This document shows positions 43,632 to 51,649 of a stretch of 64,000 nt of DNA, in pieces (within the stretch, counting starts at the first letter, position 1; every line of letters begins with the position of its first letter). Location: assembly GCA_046309775.1 (NCBI GenBank), contig JBKCOM010000011.1:27731-91730 (forward strand). Direction: 5' to 3'. A program made the translations under genes and the position numbers. The DNA comes from JAIXWP01 sp046309775. Lineage in GTDB: Bacteria; Bacteroidota; Bacteroidia; Flavobacteriales_D; Sanyastnellaceae. The notes below the pieces were generated by a model. That model did not search any database. It was not told where the DNA came from and saw only the letters and a program-made list of their open reading frames with translations.

Positions 43632-44657
43632 ATGTCAATCAACAAGTTTGCACTCATCCGATACAAGACAATCGACAATTGTTTGCAAAATAGATTTCGA
43701 AAATGGACATTGGAAGACCTCGTGGAAGCGTGTTCTGATGCCGTGTATGAGTATGAAGGTATAACGAAGGGTGTGAGCAAACGCACGGTTCAATTGGATA
43801 TACAGAATATGCGCGGTGATAAATTGGGATATAACGCGCCTATTATAGTAAAAGACAAAAAGTATTATAGCTACGAAGAAAAGGATTTTAGTATTACCAA
43901 TACTCCCATTACAACGCAAGATCTATCTACGTTGAATGAAGTGTTACATATCCTGAAACAGTTTAGCGGTTTCGGTTATTTTGATGAGTTGAACGGCATG
44001 GTAACACGACTTGAAGACAAGCTGTACAAGACGAAGCACAAGGGCAAATCGTATATAGATTTTGAAAAAAACGAATTACTGAAAGGCTTGGAGCATATCG
44101 ATCCGCTGCACAAAGCCATCATCAATAAGAAGCCGATTCAATTGACATATCAGTCGTTCAATGCACGCGTACCAAGCATCTTTATATTTAGTGCTTACTT
44201 ACTTAAAGAATACCGCAATCGCTGGTTTGTATTAGGAATGGTGAAGGAAATGGAAAAGCCTTTGGTTTTAGCATTAGATCGCATCGTGCGAATAGAAGAA
44301 ACCAAAGGTGAGAAGTATCGCTCAGCTCCTTTCGACGTTTTCACCTATTTTAATGATATTAAAGGAGTATCCAAGGATTTGAATCAAAGACCTGCACTCA
44401 TAGAATTCGAGGTAGGAAGAAAAACAGCTCCATATTTAATTACAAAGCCATTGCATTCATCGCAGCGATTGTTGGAACAGACAGGTGATCGCTATTTATT
44501 TTCTATTGAAGTAATGTGGAACTTTGAGTTGGAACGTGAGATACTAGGGTTTGGTGAAGACATTAAAGTGCTCAAACCAAAGTCGGTCGTCCGTCGCATC
44601 AAGTCAAGATTAAGAAAAGCGGGGGAGGGATACGAGGGAAAAGTCGAGGGGAGATAG
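43632..44657 (+). CDS. WYL-domain transcriptional regulator of the RNA-repair locus
   Basis: Protein of 341 aa from ATG 43632. The N-terminal 80 residues form a winged-helix part ('TLEDLVEACSDAVYEYEG', 'VSKRTVQLDIQNMRG'). A WYL domain follows (about 165-235; 'IQLTYQSFNARVPSIFIFSA', 'YRNRWFVLGMVKE'), then a C-terminal WCX-like part ('YFNDIKGVSKDLNQRPALIEF', 'VMWNFELEREILGFGEDIKVL'). WYL proteins sense ligands, probably nucleic-acid ends or nucleotides, and control DNA-damage and defence genes. The gene is divergent from ro60 and its own promoter has the operator seen before ro60 and rtcB. It most likely replaces RtcR, the sigma-54 activator of the enterobacterial rtc operon. Binding and ligand are inferred. 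Confidence 0.85.
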   Translation: MSINKFALIRYKTIDNCLQNRFRKWTLEDLVEACSDAVYEYEGITKGVSKRTVQLDIQNMRGDKLGYNAPIIVKDKKYYSYEEKDFSITNTPITTQDLSTLNEVLHILKQFSGFGYFDELNGMVTRLEDKLYKTKHKGKSYIDFEKNELLKGLEHIDPLHKAIINKKPIQLTYQSFNARVPSIFIFSAYLLKEYRNRWFVLGMVKEMEKPLVLALDRIVRIEETKGEKYRSAPFDVFTYFNDIKGVSKDLNQRPALIEFEVGRKTAPYLITKPLHSSQRLLEQTGDRYLFSIEVMWNFELEREILGFGEDIKVLKPKSVVRRIKSRLRKAGEGYEGKVEGR

Positions 44658-44812
44658 GCGAGGGAAAGCGACAAGCGACGGAGCGACGGAGTTACGCAGG
44701 GACGGAGGTACGGAGTTACGGAGGGACCTTTCTTTGCGAATTCCGAATTGTGAATTGCGATTTTGAGAATCGTCGCTAGTCTCTAGTCGCTTCGTCGCTC
44801 TGTCGCTTTTTC
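44640..44812. repeat. Word repeats running through the ends of two convergent genes
   Basis: The words 'gcgacaagcgacggagcgac', 'ggagttacg' and 'ggagggacc' follow the WYL gene stop. On the other side, 'gtcgcttcgtcgctctgtcgc' is their inverted counterpart and encodes the last residues of the PaiB-like protein (...RQSDEATRD). The two halves can form a hairpin and may terminate both genes. Confidence 0.7.
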
Positions 44813-45414
44813 ATTTCCTCCGCCACCATCGCGCTGTATCCGCCTTGCGCTTGAAGGTTGGAGATGATATTGAGATAGCTTTCTTCGTCGCGGTTTTGGC
44901 TGAGTTTAAAAACATTGTCTAGTTTGTCGGCTTTTATTTCGAAGCCCACGATGGCGGGCATCATTTGATTGATGTATGATTGCGGAAGGTTGTCCATGAT
45001 GGTTTGCGAATCTGTATTCCCCTTTTCGAATTTTAAGGTGAGTTTGCGCATGAAGTGAATCAACTCCTCATCGGTCATAAACCGCATCGAGCCTTGTGCA
45101 TGTACACTCATATAATTCCACGTCGAACCCATTTGTGGATTGGTATACCAGGAGGCGCTCACATAACAACTCGGTCCAGTAAACACTACCAATGCATTTG
45201 GGTTTTCGATGAATGCCTTGTGATGATCAGTGTTGCGCATGATGTGCGCCTGAAAATACAATTCGCCTTCGCGTTCTTCGATAAGAAAGGGAACTTGCGT
45301 AGCAACTTGTTGACCATTCAAAAAACTTCCCGTCAAGAATGCAAATGGATAGGCTTCCATAAATTCTAGGATGGTCTGTTTGTCTTTTTCTTTGAAATAG
45401 GAGAAGTGGTACAT
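44776..45414 (-). CDS. PaiB-family FMN-binding protein (putative negative regulator)
   Basis: Protein of 212 aa of the PaiB family: N-terminal 'MYHFSYFKEKDKQTILEFM', then 'YPFAFLTGSF', 'ATQVPFLIEE', 'LYFQAHIMRNTDHHKAF' and 'YVSASWYTNPQMGSTWNYMSVHAQG', read around 85-125. The fold is a split barrel that binds FMN. In Bacillus PaiB is linked to control of sporulation and protease genes, but most members are uncharacterised. The C-terminal 10 residues are encoded by a repeat word and may not be part of the ancestral protein. It is separated from the HTH-Panacea gene by a 230-bp divergent gap. Confidence 0.82.
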   Translation of the reverse strand: MYHFSYFKEKDKQTILEFMEAYPFAFLTGSFLNGQQVATQVPFLIEEREGELYFQAHIMRNTDHHKAFIENPNALVVFTGPSCYVSASWYTNPQMGSTWNYMSVHAQGSMRFMTDEELIHFMRKLTLKFEKGNTDSQTIMDNLPQSYINQMMPAIVGFEIKADKLDNVFKLSQNRDEESYLNIISNLQAQGGYSAMVAEEMKKRQSDEATRD

Positions 45415-45457
45415 GGACTTCTAAATTTTGGTGGGAAGATAGGGGGAAGTGACATTT

Positions 45458-45491
45458 TAGATACTAGTGACTAGATACTAGTGACTAGATA
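45458..45491. repeat. 14-bp tandem repeat
   Basis: The unit TAGATACTAGTGAC occurs twice in full and once in part, in the divergent gap between the PaiB-like and HTH-Panacea genes. It contains the symmetric word CTAGTGACTAG. It could be a binding site or a member of the word-repeat family seen elsewhere in the window. The rest of the gap holds only the promoter at 45581. Confidence 0.7.
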
Positions 45492-45580
45492 AAGGGACTG
45501 AGGGATTGAGGGAATTTCTGAGAAGGGGTTTGTATCTAGGTTTCCATTTCGATAAGTTTTGTTTGAAAAGCTAACATTAA

Positions 45581-45612
45581 TTTGTTTTATTTTCAATCAA
45601 AGGTTATCTTTG
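45581..45612 (+). promoter_or_regulatory. Consensus promoter of the HTH-Panacea gene
   Basis: TTTG (45581-45584), 20 bp, TATCTTTG (45605-45612): a good fit to the Bacteroidota pattern, with a leader of about 25 nt before ATG 45645. Confidence 0.65.
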
Positions 45613-45644
45613 TGGTACTGATTCGGGAAATAAATAGTAGAATT

Positions 45645-46448
45645 ATGAGCATGAGATTGTCGCAAAAGCAAATAGGAAAGAGGATATCAGAACTTCGCAA
45701 ACTGAAAGGTTTATCTCAAGAAGATTTAGCCAAGGGTATTAAAATTTCACGACCGTCGTTGGCTCAAATAGAACTAGGAAATAGAAGCCTAGATGTTCTT
45801 GAATTGCAAAAGTTATCAATGATTTTGGAATTTTCGCTGGACGACTTTATGTCCAAGGGTTTTTCAGCAAGTCAGTATTTGGAGGTAAAAGAAGAAGCAG
45901 GGACTTATAAAAAGGAAGAGCGTATTTCGGTACCAACCTTACAGGTCAATAAGTTTAAAAATGTTCTATTGTACATTCTTGAGCGCTGTGCCGGCAAACC
46001 CAATGTGGGCGAAACTGTGCTTTACAAGCTTCTCTATTTCTCGGACTTTAATTATTTTGAATTATATGAGGAGCATCTTACAGGTGCGAAATATCGGAAA
46101 CTCCCATTTGGACCTGTTCCCCAAAAGTTAGACAACATTATCAATCAAATGATTGACAAGGGGCAGTTGCAACGAGTGAAATCGGAATATCATGGCTACC
46201 CTCAGACGCGTTATTTACCCTTGGAAAAAGCGGATTTAACCGCTCTAAAGGCAAGTGAAAAAGAAACCATTGATAGGGTAATAGAACAAATGAGTGATTG
46301 GTCTGCCGCTGCAATCAGCAATTATTCTCATAAAGATATGCCGTGGCTTGCTTCAAAAGAAGGTGAAGAAATAAATTATGAACTCGTTTTTTATCGGGAA
46401 GCGCCTTTCTCAGTTAGAAATTATGGAGATGAAATTGAGGTAGAATGA
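45645..46448 (+). CDS. XRE-family HTH protein fused to a Panacea (DUF4065) domain
   Basis: Protein of 267 aa from ATG 45645. The first 60 residues are an XRE/Cro-type helix-turn-helix ('GKRISELRKLKGLSQEDLAKG', 'SRPSLAQIELGNRSLDVLEL'). Residues about 100-255 are a Panacea domain ('CAGKPNVGETVLYKLLYFSDF', 'KYRKLPFGPVPQKLDNIIN', 'YSHKDMPWLASKEGEEINYE'). Panacea domains are antitoxin modules that neutralise many unrelated toxins, normally encoded in a two-gene operon. Here no toxin gene is adjacent: the next gene (46479) is convergent and looks secreted. It may be a solitary antitoxin, a regulator, or the survivor of a decayed pair. Confidence 0.85.
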   Translation: MSMRLSQKQIGKRISELRKLKGLSQEDLAKGIKISRPSLAQIELGNRSLDVLELQKLSMILEFSLDDFMSKGFSASQYLEVKEEAGTYKKEERISVPTLQVNKFKNVLLYILERCAGKPNVGETVLYKLLYFSDFNYFELYEEHLTGAKYRKLPFGPVPQKLDNIINQMIDKGQLQRVKSEYHGYPQTRYLPLEKADLTALKASEKETIDRVIEQMSDWSAAAISNYSHKDMPWLASKEGEEINYELVFYREAPFSVRNYGDEIEVE

Positions 46449-46478
46449 CCTTGATGAAAGTACAAGTACTTTTATATC

Positions 46479-47252
46479 CTAATCTCTATTCGTCACATTA
46501 TAGAAGGCTGTGATGTAAAGGAGTTTTCCGGTTAGGGCGTCGAAGTGGTAGGAGCGTTTTTCGAATTTAGGATTGGTGCTGCGGGCGGTGTAGATGAATC
46601 CACTTTGCCAGTTTTCTCCGTCTTTTGTTTCCTTAATTAATTTAATTCCTGATGAGCTGTCAGAAGGGTCTTGATTTTTTAAATTTTGAAAAGTATAAGC
46701 ATATGAGTACACCAACGTATTGTCGTGAGGGAGAAGTACCAAGCTATCTTTAGGGTATTTAGCGGTGAGGATTTCTTGAATTTCAACAGTGGTTAGTATG
46801 CTCTGCTTTTCAAAGGAAATACTACTTTTTCCATACTGGTTGTTTTCTATGTGAATATAATTGCCGTTTTCCTTCATAGCAACCACCATCTTGATGGTGA
46901 GTGGGACGTCCGCATTTGCATAGCGATAGGTGATGATGGCTTCTTTGCAGGTATCTTGAGGTGCCATAGCACAAGGTCTATTGCTTTCTAATACATTGGC
47001 GTAGAAATAACCTTTCTCACACGGATTTTGAATGCAAGTCAGGATGAAGTTTTGCGAAAATCCCAGTTCGCCGAAAATTTTCTTCATTGCACTGTCGCTC
47101 AAATGCAGCAGTTGCACATTGTAGTCGCCACTGTTGCTGCGGCTGTTCACAGGTGCATGCTCATACCCCGGCTGTGCGCACAAACCGATACTTATAGTAA
47201 AAAGTACTAAAAGGGTGAGAGTGCCTCTGATTGCATGAGCTGCTATGGCCAT
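46479..47252 (-). CDS. Secreted protein of unknown function
   Basis: Protein of 257 aa; the start at 47252 (MAIAAHAIRGTLTLLVLFTI) gives a good signal peptide ending near 'GLCAQ', while 47285 would add 11 residues in front of it. The body has four Cys in the first third ('CIQNPCEKGYF', 'RPCAMAPQDTCKEAI') and a C-terminal stretch 'RSYHFDALTGKLLYITAFY', which resembles the ends of PepSY-like or lipoprotein-type beta folds. I do not recognise a family. It is convergent with the HTH-Panacea gene. Confidence 0.65.
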   Translation of the reverse strand: MAIAAHAIRGTLTLLVLFTISIGLCAQPGYEHAPVNSRSNSGDYNVQLLHLSDSAMKKIFGELGFSQNFILTCIQNPCEKGYFYANVLESNRPCAMAPQDTCKEAIITYRYANADVPLTIKMVVAMKENGNYIHIENNQYGKSSISFEKQSILTTVEIQEILTAKYPKDSLVLLPHDNTLVYSYAYTFQNLKNQDPSDSSSGIKLIKETKDGENWQSGFIYTARSTNPKFEKRSYHFDALTGKLLYITAFYNVTNRD

Positions 47253-47349
47253 CGTTTGGGTATTGAATTGAATGCTGAAACTCAAATATAATACAAGATG
47301 TCCTTTCGTGCAGAGGGGCTGTACGATGAAGAATGACAGTAAACGCTTG

Positions 47350-47508
47350 TTATTTCATGATTTTGTCTCCAGAAATGAGACGAAGTATCACGGCTATCGC
47401 GGCGATGACGAGCAGAATATGAATGAGCCCTCTGGCACTGAATGCAAAGAAACCAATAGCCCAGCTAATAACAAGAATCACGGCGATAATGTTGAGTAGA
47501 TTGCCCAT
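47350..47508 (-). CDS. Lmo0937-family (DUF5670) small membrane protein
   Basis: A 52-aa protein. It starts MGNLLNIIAVILVISWAIGF, continues with 'FFAFSARGLIHILLVIAAIA' as the second hydrophobic helix, and ends 'RLISGDKIMK'. Two membrane segments separated by a short loop with Gly-Leu-Ile-His are the hallmark of the lmo0937/DUF5670 family, which is widespread and of unknown function, often linked to stress response. It stands alone in the gap between two secreted-protein genes, with 97 bp to the gene downstream and 138 bp upstream. An open frame on the opposite strand (47272-47499) is only its shadow. Confidence 0.88.
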   Translation of the reverse strand: MGNLLNIIAVILVISWAIGFFAFSARGLIHILLVIAAIAVILRLISGDKIMK

Positions 47509-47646
47509 GTTGTTTGAATAGAATATTATCTATCAAAGATGAACTGCGGAGAACGAGGAGAAATTACACTATTGGGTAAAAAGATTGTATGATTTACAAG
47601 ATACCTTGCTTTAATAAGACTATTTCGAGTGGTAGGTTTTCGTGAA

Positions 47647-48465
47647 TCAATTTACGATTGTTATTGGAATCCGGAAAGTAGTGAACTTCTCATTTGGTAA
47701 GCCGCACCAACAAAATCTCTCTTCGTTTTCTAAGGCGCTAAAATCAAAGGTAATTTTGAAAGAGTATCTATTTTTTAATTTCCTTTGAACTTGAAAACCT
47801 TTTTCTTTTATCTGTTCGTAATTCAAAGTGAGTTTCGTGATGTTACTTGAATCGGAAAATTCTTCTATTTTGAAGATGATCTTTGAAGGAATACTCGAAT
47901 GGTGTTTGAAAAGACTGTCTAAATTGAATCTCACATTAATGATTGAATCAGTGATTACGTTATATGTATATGGTTTGTTAACGTTGGCGCTAGAGAGAGA
48001 CTCAATGATGATTTCACTGGGGTTGAAATATTCTTTCGGTATATCATTTAAGTGAGCAAACGTGCTATCTCCAATTTGATTTTTCAAATATTCTTTGGAA
48101 ATTACATTATAACCTTCTATGAAGTTTGTAATTTTATCTTCAATGATATCTTGGTGGTAATAAAAGCCGTATCCGTAGCTTTTAAATCGACAAACGACAC
48201 AGGGATGTGAGTAATCTGGAAGACCGTAAGACTGAATAAGGAAAATGTTATTCTTAATATCCCGATTAGCGAAGTATTGTCCAAGGCAATGGTAAGTTTC
48301 AGGTGTTAGGTTATCGTAGCTCCAAATAGATTTCGTTTGGTTTGTCTCTATGTCCTTTATAACATTTTCACAAGTCGTGGTCTGCCCGTAGCAACCAGCA
48401 CATAATAGCGTGCACAATAGCAGTGCAAAGATTTGAGTTTTATTAAAGTTAAAATATAGTTTCAA
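47647..48465 (-). CDS. Putative lipoprotein of unknown function
   Basis: Protein of 272 aa with a hydrophobic start and the lipobox 'LLCAGC' (Cys about residue 25), after which the mature part begins 'YGQTTTCENVIKDIE'. There is a Cys pair 'CVVC' near residue 90 and mostly beta-strand text afterwards ('INVRFNLDSLFKHHSSIPSK'). I recognise no family. It starts 5 bp after the stop of the T9SS protein gene at 48471, so the two are cotranscribed. Confidence 0.6.
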   Translation of the reverse strand: MKLYFNFNKTQIFALLLCTLLCAGCYGQTTTCENVIKDIETNQTKSIWSYDNLTPETYHCLGQYFANRDIKNNIFLIQSYGLPDYSHPCVVCRFKSYGYGFYYHQDIIEDKITNFIEGYNVISKEYLKNQIGDSTFAHLNDIPKEYFNPSEIIIESLSSANVNKPYTYNVITDSIINVRFNLDSLFKHHSSIPSKIIFKIEEFSDSSNITKLTLNYEQIKEKGFQVQRKLKNRYSFKITFDFSALENEERFCWCGLPNEKFTTFRIPITIVN

Positions 48466-48470
48466 TTTTT

Positions 48471-49856
48471 TTATTTTTTTACCAGCCGATGTGTGGTATA
48501 GTTGGATGTTGTTTTAATTGTTAGTATATAGAAACCGCTATTAAATTTTTCTAAGCAGATTTCTTTTCTACGTTCGCCAACTGGCCATGTCTCGGTTAGA
48601 ATATTTCTTCCAACCGAGTCGTAAATGTAGATGACTGCGCTTTGTTTGAAATTTGTATTTGCTTCAAGCGTGACATTGTCACTAGTGGGATTGGGGTAGA
48701 CTACAAACGGGTTTATTTTCGAGAGCTCTGAAACTGTAGTAAGCGTCTGATTCAATTTAGCAATACAGTGTAAGGTATCACCCCCAATGGTTGTAAAGTC
48801 TCCCGCCATATAAAGGGTGTCATTGATGATTTCAATATCACTCACACCATTCCAAAGAGAGGAAATAGTTGCTGTGTTGAGACATTCCCAAGAGGTACCG
48901 TCATAACATGCCACGCCTTGACAAGGCTGGCCTTCTAATTGGTCGAACCAGCCAGCAATGTAAAGTTTGTTGTTGTAAAGTTCAATATCTGTGATGCGCT
49001 CATTGACTGGGCCGTGAATATCCCCATAATCATAAGAACTTAGGTCGATGAATGTTGAGCCATTCCATTTCACAATGGACCGATAGTTTGTGGCACCATC
49101 TGGAGTGAGCAAGCCACCGATGTAAAGGTCATTACCCCACACTTGCAAGGCTTCTACATTGGATGCAGAGGTCATGGGTGGATCAAAAGCTTGCATCCAC
49201 CCGTTGTTCACCATACCCAGATGCCATACGCTACCACCTTGTTCATCCAATAATTCATACCTGCCACCCGCTATCAAGGTACCTTGGTAGAAGGCGATGT
49301 CTTGAATACGCCAGCCATCTTCTACATATCCATCTGTGACAAGTGGAACAAAAGTTTGACCATCATAAGTGCAAACCATATTGCAAGACAATCCACCGCA
49401 CTCATCAAAAGCACCTCCTAAATACAACAAGTTATTTGATACAAATGCGGCTTCGATTAATGCGTCGGGGGAGCCTTCTTCTATAGGTAACCACATACCA
49501 TTATTAAATAAAGCAAGGTTTATCTCAGGCTCATTGAGATTTGAAAAAGAAGACGCCCCATAAAGGTTTCCGTTATACCTAATTTGTAACAAGGCTTGAG
49601 TGGTTCCTATATTGTTCGCTATTGAATCAAATTGGACACCATTCCATACCGCAAACCCTCTCATTTCATTGCACTCAGAGTCTGCGCTGAAAGTCCCAGA
49701 CACATGGAGTAACGAGGTAGTAGTGTCATAAAAAAGACTATGAATATGATGCCCAGAAAGGCAACCCCCAATGCCATTGTCAAGAGGCAGCCATGTCTGG
49801 CCAGTCATTTTCTGAATGCTGGCGAGGAGTATTATGAGAATGAAAAAGTTTTTCAT
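48471..49856 (-). CDS. T9SS-secreted protein with a Kelch-like beta-propeller
   Basis: Protein of 461 aa with a signal peptide (ends 'QKMTGQ'). Repeated units such as 'NNLLYLGGAFDECGG', 'QGTLIAGGRYELLDEQGG', 'GNDLYIGGLLTPDGATN', 'NNKLYIAGWFDQLEGQ' and 'NDTLYMAGDFTTIGGDT' are those of a six- or seven-bladed propeller common in Bacteroidota secreted proteins. A type A sorting domain closes the protein ('FVVYPNPTSDNVTLEAN', 'NSGFYILTIKTT'). Its start overlaps (ATGA) the stop of a decayed gene fragment upstream. The function is probably binding or adhesion; no enzymatic motif is seen. Confidence 0.82.
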   Translation of the reverse strand: MKNFFILIILLASIQKMTGQTWLPLDNGIGGCLSGHHIHSLFYDTTTSLLHVSGTFSADSECNEMRGFAVWNGVQFDSIANNIGTTQALLQIRYNGNLYGASSFSNLNEPEINLALFNNGMWLPIEEGSPDALIEAAFVSNNLLYLGGAFDECGGLSCNMVCTYDGQTFVPLVTDGYVEDGWRIQDIAFYQGTLIAGGRYELLDEQGGSVWHLGMVNNGWMQAFDPPMTSASNVEALQVWGNDLYIGGLLTPDGATNYRSIVKWNGSTFIDLSSYDYGDIHGPVNERITDIELYNNKLYIAGWFDQLEGQPCQGVACYDGTSWECLNTATISSLWNGVSDIEIINDTLYMAGDFTTIGGDTLHCIAKLNQTLTTVSELSKINPFVVYPNPTSDNVTLEANTNFKQSAVIYIYDSVGRNILTETWPVGERRKEICLEKFNSGFYILTIKTTSNYTTHRLVKK

Positions 49857-50029
49857 TGCTTTATCAATTGAAGATTGTAATGAACTCCCTCTGCTTGGAA
49901 GTTCAAGAAGTATACCCCTGCGGCCATTTCTGTTAAATCAAAGTAGTTTTTGCTATTGGCTTCAGACAAAGTTAATTCATCCGTCTTATTATAAAAGATT
50001 CAAGGGTGAAAGTACAAATACTTTTTCAT
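49853..50029 (-). pseudogene. Remnant of a T9SS cargo gene (signal start plus sorting-domain tail)
   Basis: Read on the minus strand, an ATG at 50029 gives 'MKKYLYFHP' and a stop. In the same frame, 'DELTLSEANSKNYFDL' and 'MAAGVYFLNFQAEGVHYNL' follow and end 'QLIKQ' at 49853. This is the end of a type A T9SS sorting domain. The gene body is gone. The remnant shows that another cargo gene once stood upstream of the propeller gene. Confidence 0.6.
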
Positions 50030-50105
50030 ACGCGTTTGGTCATAGTGCGGTGGCGAGCACAAACAGTTACTTATTGTAATAAGTACTAAAAGGGAGACGA
50101 AGATT

Positions 50106-51104
50106 TTAAGTCCATTTTGCTTTGCTAGTTAATAGTTTCAAGCGTGCTTGATACAATTGGAGATAACTTCTTTTGGTAGTGTTATTCAGAAAAGAGGCGG
50201 CGACCATTTTTTCAACGATGTCTGATTTAGATGTCATCAAAACCATTATTTCCTGAAAGGTCTTTTCACTGATCTCCGCTTGTTTTGCTAGGGTTGCAAA
50301 TTGTGTAGTGATTTTTCCCTTCGCGAGATTTCGAGGCAATAGTCCATCATCCAGAGCAAAGTCTTTATCGGAAATATGGATGCGGCTATTGAGCAAGTCA
50401 TACGCGGGACTCAAGCGATAGTCTCCGAAGGGTGTTTCTATAATAGAGAAGTTTTTAAAATGTGCATCTCCATTCGAAAAAAGATAATTAAAAACAATCA
50501 ATTGAAAGAGCTTTGGTGCTTCTATCTTATATGCCGTCAAATACTTGTGCATCAAGTCAAATATCTCTAAGTAATTCCCGAGATATTTGTAGTGTTCGCC
50601 ATGCGCTTGTGGGGTTCTTTTCGCCAAGGAAGCAAAGTCGTCTTGAGCGATTTTAGAGCCGTCCTCTTTTACATCAAATCTTTTTGTGATGTATGCAGGG
50701 CTACCATTTTTGAAAAAAATCAGTGCGTTTTCTGCTGTCTCTATTCCGTAGACTTGGCGGGCTATTTGCATGGTCAAATGTTCGTTGGCGGGCATTTGAT
50801 CAGCCTTCTTTCCGCCGCTAGGAATTGGTTTGAGAATGTAGGTGCTTTGTTCATTTTCACGTATGAGCCTTAGGATATTTTTATCGAGCAGCATAGCATA
50901 TTTTTCTTGCACGCCTGATATCGATATACGCATTCGTGTCTCGTCAAAAAGCTGATTAGTTTCTGAATCAATTGCAGGAGAATCGTAGGGTAAAACGTGG
51001 TTTACCTTTTTGCCTTGGAAGACGCGTTTCAATGCTGTTCGGCTATAGGTATTAAAACCTTCTGCCAATGTGCCGGGGCAATATTTGATTTCTGACGAGC
51101 TCAT
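50106..51104 (-). CDS. HipA-like serine/threonine kinase toxin, short form (HipT type)
   Basis: Protein of 332 aa. It has the HipA kinase core but not the N-terminal subdomain, which is encoded separately upstream. Seen are the Gly-rich loop region 'ISISGVQEKYAM', the ATP Lys in 'TYILKPIP', 'ANEHLTMQIARQVYGI', the catalytic loop 'NGDAHFKNFS' (Asp213) and the metal-binding 'SPAYDLLN' (Asp236). The family phosphorylates aminoacyl-tRNA synthetases and stops growth; HipT of E. coli acts on TrpS. The target here is unknown. The start overlaps the stop of the hipS-like gene by 4 bp. This is the split HipBST layout, not HipBA. Confidence 0.88.
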   Translation of the reverse strand: MSSSEIKYCPGTLAEGFNTYSRTALKRVFQGKKVNHVLPYDSPAIDSETNQLFDETRMRISISGVQEKYAMLLDKNILRLIRENEQSTYILKPIPSGGKKADQMPANEHLTMQIARQVYGIETAENALIFFKNGSPAYITKRFDVKEDGSKIAQDDFASLAKRTPQAHGEHYKYLGNYLEIFDLMHKYLTAYKIEAPKLFQLIVFNYLFSNGDAHFKNFSIIETPFGDYRLSPAYDLLNSRIHISDKDFALDDGLLPRNLAKGKITTQFATLAKQAEISEKTFQEIMVLMTSKSDIVEKMVAASFLNNTTKRSYLQLYQARLKLLTSKAKWT

Positions 51105-51430
51105 TCATTCTCTATTTTAATTACCCTCACTGCACCGATGCTGTCATTTTTTGCAGTTGTCATCAGCAAACCGAAATGGTCGTCACGGTCGATTCTATTG
51201 AATGAGCATACCACTTGTTTATTAGAACCCTCAGGAAGCATATTGAAGAAAAAGGGGAACAGGTGATTGGAATGAAATTCCTTTTCTGCTTTAGGTAGTG
51301 TAAGACTTATACTTGGCTTGTCGCTATGAGCAATCCAGTCTTCATGATAGCGGAAAGAAAACGAACCATCATCGTATTGGATCAAGATACCCGCCTCTTG
51401 ATTTTTGAATAATACCTTGGCTCTTCTCAT
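51101..51430 (-). CDS. HipS-like protein (HipA N-terminal subdomain encoded alone)
   Basis: Protein of 109 aa that matches the N-terminal subdomain of HipA: 'AKVLFKNQEAGILIQYDDGSFSFRYHEDW', read from 3 to about 33, 'SISLTLPKAEKEFHSNHLFPFF' around 40-62, and 'NMLPEGSNKQVVCSFNRIDRDDHFGLL'. In HipBST modules, HipS acts as the antitoxin of HipT while HipB augments it and represses. The gene overlaps hipB by 4 bp and hipT by 4 bp. Confidence 0.85.
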   Translation of the reverse strand: MRRAKVLFKNQEAGILIQYDDGSFSFRYHEDWIAHSDKPSISLTLPKAEKEFHSNHLFPFFFNMLPEGSNKQVVCSFNRIDRDDHFGLLMTTAKNDSIGAVRVIKIENE

Positions 51431-51645
51431 TTAGTTTGGTTGATATTTTTTAGTTGAAGACACACTTCCATGCCGAGCACGTCGGAGATCTTTTGCAGGG
51501 TGGATAGTGTAGGATTTCCTTTTCCGCTTTCGAATTGTTTTAACGTTCTCAACCCAACACCAGCGAGTTCCGCTAAGGTTTCTTGTGTCACGTTCAGCGC
51601 CTCGCGGCGTTCTTTAATGGTTTTTGTAAGCTCTGAAAAGTGCAT
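51427..51645 (-). CDS. HipB-like XRE-family antitoxin/repressor
   Basis: Helix-turn-helix protein of 72 aa ('LTKTIKERREALNVTQETLAELAGVGLRTLKQFESGKGNPTLSTL' covers about 6-50), with the XRE fold and a short C-terminal tail 'EVCLQLKNINQTK'. It is the first gene of the HipBST-like operon and should bind the palindromes just upstream to repress it. Confidence 0.88.
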   Translation of the reverse strand: MHFSELTKTIKERREALNVTQETLAELAGVGLRTLKQFESGKGNPTLSTLQKISDVLGMEVCLQLKNINQTK

Positions 51646-51649
51646 TGTA

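Noticed and set aside
45459..45491. attachment site or transposon end
   Set aside because: The 14-bp units are tandem and there is no integrase or transposase gene anywhere in the window.
47272..47499. Plus-strand open frame of 75 codons
   Set aside because: It is the antisense shadow of the DUF5670 gene, which has clear family features.
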